Below, one piece after another: positions 1-5,760 of a stretch of DNA of 5,760 nt. The notes beneath the pieces are model-generated. The model did not search any database. It saw only the letters and a list, made by a program, of their open reading frames with translations, and was not told where the DNA came from. This stretch comes from Caldilinea sp. (GTDB lineage Bacteria; Chloroflexota; Anaerolineae; Caldilineales; Caldilineaceae). The stretch spans positions 1 to 5,760 of the forward strand of contig JANWYX010000389.1 of the NCBI GenBank assembly GCA_025055055.1. Direction: 5' to 3'. Both the position numbers and the translations under genes were made by a program. The number at the start of each line of letters is the position of its first letter. Position 1 is the first letter of the stretch.

Positions 1-606
<606 letters not shown>

Positions 607-612
607 GAGTAA

Positions 613-621
613 ATTTTATCA
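613..621 (-). promoter_or_regulatory. Candidate extended -10 promoter for the FnIII-like gene
   Basis: On the minus strand the sequence reads TGATAAAAT, that is TG-n-TAAAAT, a good extended -10 element in an AT-rich gap. The hexamer occupies 618-613. A -35 at 17-bp spacing would be TACTTT, which is a poor match. A transcript starting about seven bases after the hexamer would begin almost at the ATG at 606. Support is by motif only. Confidence 0.35.
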
Positions 622-622
622 C

Positions 623-667
<45 letters not shown>

Positions 668-677
668 GCCAGGCGCC

Positions 678-1199
678 TTATTGCGTCCCTTCCGTCGGCT
701 CGTTATTCTCTTCCTCTGTGCGTTCGGCTCGACGCTCCCGCCCAGTCTCATTTCCGAAAGTGGCTGCTAGACCTTGAAGAAAGCTCTGTTGTTCTGCATT
801 GGAGAGCCTTGCCGATGGGTGCATGAGCAGATAAATCGGGGGTGGCATCGAACCATTCTGCACTGCTTCCACTGCATCGTCGCTCTCGTTCTTTGCACGT
901 CCCCATTCCGACACGTTGAATGCTACACGTCCCTCATCGACATCGCGTTGGATAAGCCATGAGACCGGCGCAATGTTGCTGTACCACGGCCAGGCAGTTT
1001 CATTGCTGTGGCAGTCGCCGCAGGCCCGAAAAAATAGCTCCCTTGTCTTAGGGCTGTCCCATCTTGGCTCGGCTATCACCGGAGGATTTTGGTGTGCTCG
1101 ACCGTAAGGAATCAGCTGAATGAGAACACCAAACAAGATAACCAATCCGACGCCTATCCGTAGAACGGTTTTCACGAGGAAGGCACGACGATTGGACAT
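678..1199 (-). CDS. Membrane-anchored haem-binding domain protein (CxxCH, Haem_bd family)
   Basis: This is a complete 173-residue protein. Residues about 11-31 form one hydrophobic segment after a basic N-terminus (NRRAFLVK), so it is a signal anchor with the rest outside the cytoplasm. CGDCH at residues 60-64 is a covalent c-type haem attachment site, and the following SNETAWPWYSNIAPVSWLIQ is the characteristic continuation of the Haem_bd (PF14376) family. The SMPPP at 117-121 supplies a Met (118) that could be the sixth haem ligand, and YLLMHPSARLS completes the family pattern. The last 25 residues are a charged, probably disordered tail (rich in Glu, Arg, Asn). The start is supported by a GGAGG six bases upstream. 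It lies 42 bp downstream of the SCO1 gene on the same strand and is probably co-transcribed with it. Its likely role is electron transfer or redox sensing linked to respiration; no enzyme activity can be read from the sequence. Confidence 0.9.
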   Translation of the reverse strand: MSNRRAFLVKTVLRIGVGLVILFGVLIQLIPYGRAHQNPPVIAEPRWDSPKTRELFFRACGDCHSNETAWPWYSNIAPVSWLIQRDVDEGRVAFNVSEWGRAKNESDDAVEAVQNGSMPPPIYLLMHPSARLSNAEQQSFLQGLAATFGNETGRERRAERTEEENNEPTEGTQ

Positions 1200-1205
1200 T
1201 GAAAG

Positions 1206-1210
1206 CCTCC
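1206..1210 (-). promoter_or_regulatory. Ribosome binding site of the haem-binding protein
   Basis: The minus strand reads GGAGG followed by six bases and ATG, an ideal Shine-Dalgarno arrangement that fixes the start at 1199. The 42-bp gap around it (1200-1241) contains no hairpin plus T-tract, so readthrough from the SCO1 gene is expected. Confidence 0.75.
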
Positions 1211-1241
1211 ATGAACATAAATAGGCATCTAGGGAATCCAG

Positions 1242-1886
1242 TCATTGTCGCGCCAAGTAAGAAATATCGGCGGCGATGTCGGCTTTGGGCGCGTCGTGGG
1301 CGAAAATTTCGCGCAGGTTGTTTTGCTTATCGATCACATAGACAAAGGCCGTGTGATCGACCAGATAATCGGCGGCGCTTTGCGAAGCGACCGTTGTATT
1401 TTTTTCGGCGTATACACCGTACTCCTTTTTGACGCGCTCCAGTTCATTCTCGGGAATATAAACGCCGTAAAAAGCGGGATTGAAGGCGCCCACGTAGGCA
1501 GCCAATCGTTCAGGCGTATCGCGCTCCGGATCCACTGTGACAAAGATGAATGCCGTCTGCGCACGCTCTTCTTCCTTGAGCATCTCATAGACACCCTTCA
1601 TATTGGCCAGCGTCAGCGGGCAGACATCTGGGCAAAAGGTGTAGCCGAAGAACACCACCTTGACGCGGCCTTGCAAATCGGCCAGATCGAAAGGCGTGTT
1701 GTCCTGTTTGATGCCCTGAATCGGAGGAGCCGGAATCACCGGATTGTAGGGAGTGCCGCGCAGTTTATATTCTTGTGCGCAGCCGCCTGTTATAAAAGAG
1801 AGGGTCAGGAGCAGAACCAAGGCGATTCGCCGAACTTTGCATTCTACACACGAGCAGCGGAAAAGTTTAAACGAATTGCGCTTCAT
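1242..1886 (-). CDS. SCO1/SenC/PrrC-family copper chaperone for cytochrome c oxidase assembly
   Basis: This is a 214-residue protein with a thioredoxin fold of the SCO1/SenC family (PF02630). Residues about 21-35 are hydrophobic and end in TGGC (Cys36), a plausible though imperfect lipobox, so it is probably a lipoprotein or membrane-anchored. FGYTFCPDVCPLTLANM at 80-96 contains the CxxxC copper-binding pair Cys85/Cys89. VDPERDTPERL at 118-128 is the conserved strand and helix after it. DHTAFVYVID supplies the third copper ligand, His178. All three ligands are present, so it should be active. The family delivers copper to the CuA site of cytochrome c oxidase or acts as a thiol oxidoreductase. 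The frame stays open further upstream to 2054, but the ATG at 1886 gives a normal signal sequence and overlaps the previous gene by only 20 bp, with a weak purine-rich GAAGAAAG upstream, suggesting translational coupling. Oddity: three Cys residues (11, 13, 16) lie in the short segment before the hydrophobic stretch. Confidence 0.93.
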   Translation of the reverse strand: MKRNSFKLFRCSCVECKVRRIALVLLLTLSFITGGCAQEYKLRGTPYNPVIPAPPIQGIKQDNTPFDLADLQGRVKVVFFGYTFCPDVCPLTLANMKGVYEMLKEEERAQTAFIFVTVDPERDTPERLAAYVGAFNPAFYGVYIPENELERVKKEYGVYAEKNTTVASQSAADYLVDHTAFVYVIDKQNNLREIFAHDAPKADIAADISYLARQ

Positions 1887-2532
1887 CGCTTTCTTCACTT
1901 TGCAATAGTGCAACCAACACGTCACAAAATTCTCGTTGACAGGCGGTTGCCAACGAACTATTATACCACACGCGCATCTCATAAGTGAGCGCCGTTGTAA
2001 GCGCTGCGTATCGTGCCTGCCCGGCGGGGGTTTCGTCGTCCGCCAGCATCTCATATTCAGGATAACGGCTCAGCCATTCGCTCAGGTTCCCTTCCGCCTG
2101 CATCGGTCGCGGCCCCCATTGTGCCTGCAGCTCCCATTCGTCATCGAAGATCAGGAACTGCGGCAGCACCCATTCCTCGACGACGCTCAATGCGTCGACT
2201 CCCGGCAGCAGGGAAACCAGCGGCGTCAGATCCCGGCTTTCGGAAAGCACATGCAATTGCATGCGCGGGGAGGCGTCCACCATACGTGCGATGATCGGCA
2301 GCACGGCGATGGTGTCCGGGTCTTCATCGGTCACCACCGCCAGAATGTTCAAGGGTTCTTCATAGGTGTTCAACTTCAGCTGCAGGGAAGGCTCTAGGCG
2401 GGTTTCAGCGTAGCGCATTCGCAACAGGCGATTGCGCTCTTCTTGCAGCTCACAGTATTCCCTAAAGGTAAGACAACCTTCAAACGCCACCAGTTTATCC
2501 TCTGGCAATATCGGCGTTGCATCGACCATCAT
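1867..2532 (-). CDS. Thioredoxin-fold family protein without CxxC (Thioredoxin_9-like)
   Basis: This is a 221-residue soluble protein with no signal peptide or membrane segment, so it is probably cytoplasmic. Residues about 62-145 fit a thioredoxin fold of the Thioredoxin_9 type (PF14595). LNILAVVTDEDPDTIAVLPI is the beta strand and active-site helix, VLPQFLIFDD at 122-131 carries the cis-Pro (Pro124), and WGPRP at 139-143 is a typical family motif. The C-terminal MRVWYNSS...EFCDVLVALL also fits. At the position where relatives have a W-C-x-D/C-type active site this protein has TDED (68-71), so disulphide redox chemistry there is unlikely. Its four Cys (20, 27, 198, 203) form no CxxC. It overlaps the SCO1 start by 20 bp. 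Two adjacent ATGs are available; the GGAGGAG upstream is better spaced for the second one (2529). Family membership is inferred from motif pattern; the function is unknown. Confidence 0.8.
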   Translation of the reverse strand: MMVDATPILPEDKLVAFEGCLTFREYCELQEERNRLLRMRYAETRLEPSLQLKLNTYEEPLNILAVVTDEDPDTIAVLPIIARMVDASPRMQLHVLSESRDLTPLVSLLPGVDALSVVEEWVLPQFLIFDDEWELQAQWGPRPMQAEGNLSEWLSRYPEYEMLADDETPAGQARYAALTTALTYEMRVWYNSSLATACQREFCDVLVALLQSEESDEAQFV

Positions 2533-2534
2533 TT

Positions 2535-2541
2535 CTCCTCC
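2535..2541 (-). promoter_or_regulatory. Strong Shine-Dalgarno of the thioredoxin-like gene
   Basis: The minus strand reads GGAGGAG, AA, ATG, ATG. Counting from the GGAGG core, the first ATG (2532) is four bases away and the second (2529) seven. The second is closer to usual spacing, so translation may begin one codon later than called. Confidence 0.7.
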
Positions 2542-2564
2542 GTTATCGATTTTTCTCGGTTCCT

Positions 2565-2598
2565 GCGCAACGTGCGCTGCCGGCTTGCCTAGAAGCCG
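2565..2598 (-). other. Leader region with two small perfect hairpins
   Basis: Positions 2581-2598 form CGGCTT / AAGCCG with a six-base loop. Positions 2565-2577 form GCGCA / TGCGC with a three-base loop. Neither is followed by a T-tract on the minus strand, so they are not intrinsic terminators. They lie in the roughly 100-nt leader expected from the promoter at 2637-2665. They could affect mRNA stability or translation, or be chance in GC-rich DNA. No known riboswitch was recognised. Confidence 0.3.
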
Positions 2599-2636
2599 CT
2601 CGTCGCATCTGGAGGTCCATAGGAACCAGTGCTTTC

Positions 2637-2665
2637 ACTATATCACAGGCGGTGCAGACTTTACA
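2637..2665 (-). promoter_or_regulatory. Candidate extended -10 promoter for the thioredoxin-like/SCO1/haem operon
   Basis: The minus strand has TGATATAGT, that is TG-n-TATAGT (hexamer 2642-2637), a five-of-six match to TATAAT with the extended TG. At 17-bp spacing upstream lies TGTAAA (2665-2660), matching TTGACA at three of six positions and overlapping the stop codon of the preceding gene. The predicted start is near 2630, giving a leader of about 100 nt. It marks a plausible boundary between the carboxylase operon and the redox operon. Confidence 0.45.
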
Positions 2666-4819
2666 TGCCGCCGAAGTGAACGATTGCCGGAGCGGGGGAG
2701 ATCACCGATACGTCTCTTTCTGGCTGTTCCGCCGATGTCTCTTGCGCAGCGAGCGCCTCGACTCGACGTTTGAGCAGGCGATGCAAGTGCTCTGCGCCGA
2801 CGATCGTCGCGTTGTGAAGCCCCCAATCCAGCGGCGCCAGCAAAAAAGGACGGTTTTGGTCACCGCCGAGTCCGCCATGATAACCGACCAACTCCTCGAA
2901 GGCGCACCCTTCATCGGCGACGGGATCGTAGAAGCTGTTGATCAGCAGATCCGGCGCGTTGTCGTATAGATCGACGCGACGCAGCAGCATAGGCGCATTG
3001 CAGGAAAAATTGGCAAGCGGATTCTCGCCCTCGACACGGTCATGCGCCAGATAATAGACACCTTGCGCACCGAGCGCCAATGGGCCATGCTGCTCTGAAC
3101 GCACAAGCACAAAGCCGACGCCTGGATGTTGCACAAGCCCTTCGATCAAACCGGGGAAGCAAGCTTCCATCTCTTCCAAGCTCAGCCGGTGACGCCAACC
3201 GGTGAAATAGACCAGCCCCAGATTGCCGGACGCCAGCACGATCGCCTGAGCATCTTTTGCAGCGACGCGGCGCCCCTTGCGCTCTTCCCGCAACCTTTCA
3301 AACTCCGGTCCGACCGTGACCTGACCGTCTTCGACGCGTTTGCGCGTGGCGGTGCGCACGAGGCGCCCAAGCACGGTGGGCGCCTCCTGTTGCGCCATAT
3401 CGCTCACGAGGGCGGCGACGTGGCCCCAGTCTTCATTGGTTTGCAGCCGTTCATGAATGCGAAGCTCTTCGGGCAGCAGGCGCTCGATCAGCTCCTTCAG
3501 GGTCAGTCCGTAGCGTTGCTTGAAGGTTGCGCCTTGCGTTTGACCGTGGTCGGAAAGCACAACGATCTGATAAGGGCGATCGCCTTCTGCGATGGCGCGC
3601 TCGATGCGGGCGAACGCGCGGTCAAGCTGACGAAGCACCTGCAACGCATCGTGGTCCGCCACGCCCGCATGGTGGGCAACCTCGTCATATGCGGCGAAGG
3701 TGGCGTAGATCACGTCGGCCTCGCCCCACAAGACGTCCGAGATCAGGGTGTCGACCGTAATGTCGCGCAGAAGCACGGTCGAAGCGGCGCGCAGCAGCGG
3801 ATACAGGCCGCGCCGGCGCTCCGGCAGGCGCGGCTGCACATCTTGGCGCAGTTGGCGCCTGCGTCCGCGCACCTCGCGCACCATATCGACGCCCATCAAT
3901 GTGAGTGTGCGCACGAAGTTATATGGGTTGGAAAAAAAGGCGAAGTAGGAGGATGTAAAAATTCCTCGGACATCCATCGCCAGGCTATAGGTGAGCACGG
4001 CATCCTCGGCGTCGCCGCTGAAGAGATTGGCGCGGCTGCGTCCATGGCGATGCAGAAGACCACAGCCGTCGGAAATGCGCCGTTCGATGGCCCTAGCGTC
4101 GCGCGGCCGGTTGGCGGTGATGATGCGTGCACCCTCGCTTTTCTCGACCCAACGAAAGGCCGGAATGTTAAAGTTGTTGCCGTGCAGGATGCCGGCCTGC
4201 GCTGCGCCGGTCTGACTGGAGAGATCGGTCTCCCAGGCGATCAGTCGATGGCTGCCGTTCTTGAGCATGCGCTCCAACGTCGGCATGTATCCGCCGGCGA
4301 TGGCTCGTCGCAGCACAGACTCCGACAGGCCGTCAATTTCCAGAAAAAGGACGCCAGGGGTTTGTCTCGGCGGACGGCGCAACGGCATGCGCCGCATTGT
4401 ACGCTGTAAGACCGCCCGATAAAACGAGGCGTCTTCATCGATCGTGAGCAATGAAGAAGCGGTGACATTTATTAACGCCACGATCAGGGCGGTCAGGAAG
4501 GCATGGAAGTAGTTGTCGAAATGGACGCCCTCCACCAGTTGGCTGCCGAGCCAAAAGGTTAGCCCGTTGAGCGCCAGACTGAGGAAGCCGAAGCTCAATA
4601 CCAGGAAAGGGAGCGTCAGCCGCGCCAGCAAGGGCCACAGCAACGCGTTGGCGAAGCCGACGAACACCACGAACTGCAACGCCGACCAGAAATCCGCCAG
4701 ATGCACGCCTTCTAACGAAGATGCGACGGCGAGGATTGTCAAGAGCTCGATGCCACCGATCAGCATCGTGCGCCCGAACCAGCGCACGATGGCCGGCCGT
4801 TCCCGATACGCCGAGGCGT

Positions 4820-4823
<4 letters not shown>
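2661..4823 (-). CDS. Holin-like membrane domain fused to alkaline-phosphatase-superfamily phosphodiesterase
   Basis: This is a complete 720-residue protein. Four hydrophobic helices lie near residues 20-38, 44-66, 69-92 and 105-127. They include the duplicated EGVHxxxF(W/H) and ANALLWPLL/LTLPF pattern of the Phage_holin_4_2 (PF04020) family. From residue about 156 an alkaline-phosphatase/type I phosphodiesterase domain begins. FLEIDGLSE gives metal ligand Asp164. SSQTGAAQAGILHG gives the likely nucleophile Thr205. YDEVAHHAG gives Asp380 and His384. SDHGQTQG gives Asp425 and His426. GYHGGLGG gives His649. The full two-metal set appears present, so a hydrolase for a phosphodiester, pyrophosphate or related ester is likely, but the substrate is unknown. 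The position relative to the membrane is not fixed by sequence. A charged insert (about 480-525) separates the DHG motif from the last ligand. The start overlaps the biotin carrier stop as ATGA with no good ribosome-binding site, implying coupling. 'Holin' here is only a family name; no lytic role is implied. Confidence 0.88.

Positions 4824-5760
<937 letters not shown>

Noticed and set aside
1245..1988. 247-codon plus-strand open frame
   Set aside because: It is antisense to SCO1 with its conserved CxxxC and His; no family resemblance and no ribosome-binding site case was seen.
1887..2054. 56-residue N-terminal extension of SCO1
   Set aside because: It would overlap the thioredoxin-like gene deeply and bury the signal sequence; the extension has no sensible composition.
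1936..2397. 153-codon plus-strand open frame
   Set aside because: It is antisense to the thioredoxin-like gene, and its His/Gln/Arg-rich translation is typical of a shadow frame.
2565..2598. Intrinsic terminator for the phosphatase gene
   Set aside because: The stems are short and no T-tract follows on the minus strand.
3126..4409. 427-codon plus-strand open frame
   Set aside because: It lies wholly antisense to the phosphatase domain, whose metal-ligand motifs are intact. The translation shows no recognisable domain, and it is explained by codon bias in GC-rich DNA.

Overview
The window reads as a piece of a bacterial chromosome of moderately high GC, with every supportable gene on the minus strand. 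Gene order in the direction of transcription runs from the right edge to the left edge. A Chloroflexota-type bacterium is the best guess. It rests on the split biotin carboxylase plus separate biotin carrier subunit, the holin-like/phosphatase fusion, the SCO1/haem-binding pair and the FnIII-like plus Pro/Thr-rich exported protein. This is an impression from protein style, not a database result.

Right block (about 2661-5760): the C-terminal 149 residues of a biotin carboxylase, a complete biotin carboxyl carrier protein, and a 720-residue membrane protein that joins a four-helix holin-like (Phage_holin_4_2) domain to an alkaline-phosphatase-superfamily domain. The three reading frames overlap by a few bases (GTGA or 7 bp, then ATGA), so they look like one translationally coupled operon. 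The first two belong to an acyl-CoA carboxylase (acetyl- or propionyl-CoA). The third has no obvious biochemical link to them.

Middle block (about 678-2660): a 128-bp gap carries a plausible extended -10 promoter and a leader of about 100 nt with small hairpins. Then come a thioredoxin-fold protein lacking the CxxC motif, an SCO1/SenC copper chaperone overlapping it by 20 bp, and a membrane-anchored CxxCH haem-binding protein 42 bp further on. Together they look like a small redox/cytochrome-oxidase-assembly operon: SCO proteins load copper into the CuA site, the haem protein is probably extracytoplasmic, and the thioredoxin-like protein is cytoplasmic with unknown function.

Left block (1-677): a 71-bp gap with a possible extended -10 element and a small palindrome, then an exported or membrane-anchored FnIII-like protein with a Pro/Thr/Gly-rich tail. 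It runs off the left edge, stays open for 202 codons and has no ribosome-binding site at its first ATG.

No RNA genes, mobile elements, CRISPR arrays or convincing intrinsic terminators were seen. The long plus-strand open frames are antisense shadows. Nothing here is a clear new system. The points most worth a second look are the redox-dead thioredoxin beside SCO1, the holin/phosphatase fusion coupled to a carboxylase operon, and the possibly leaderless left gene.
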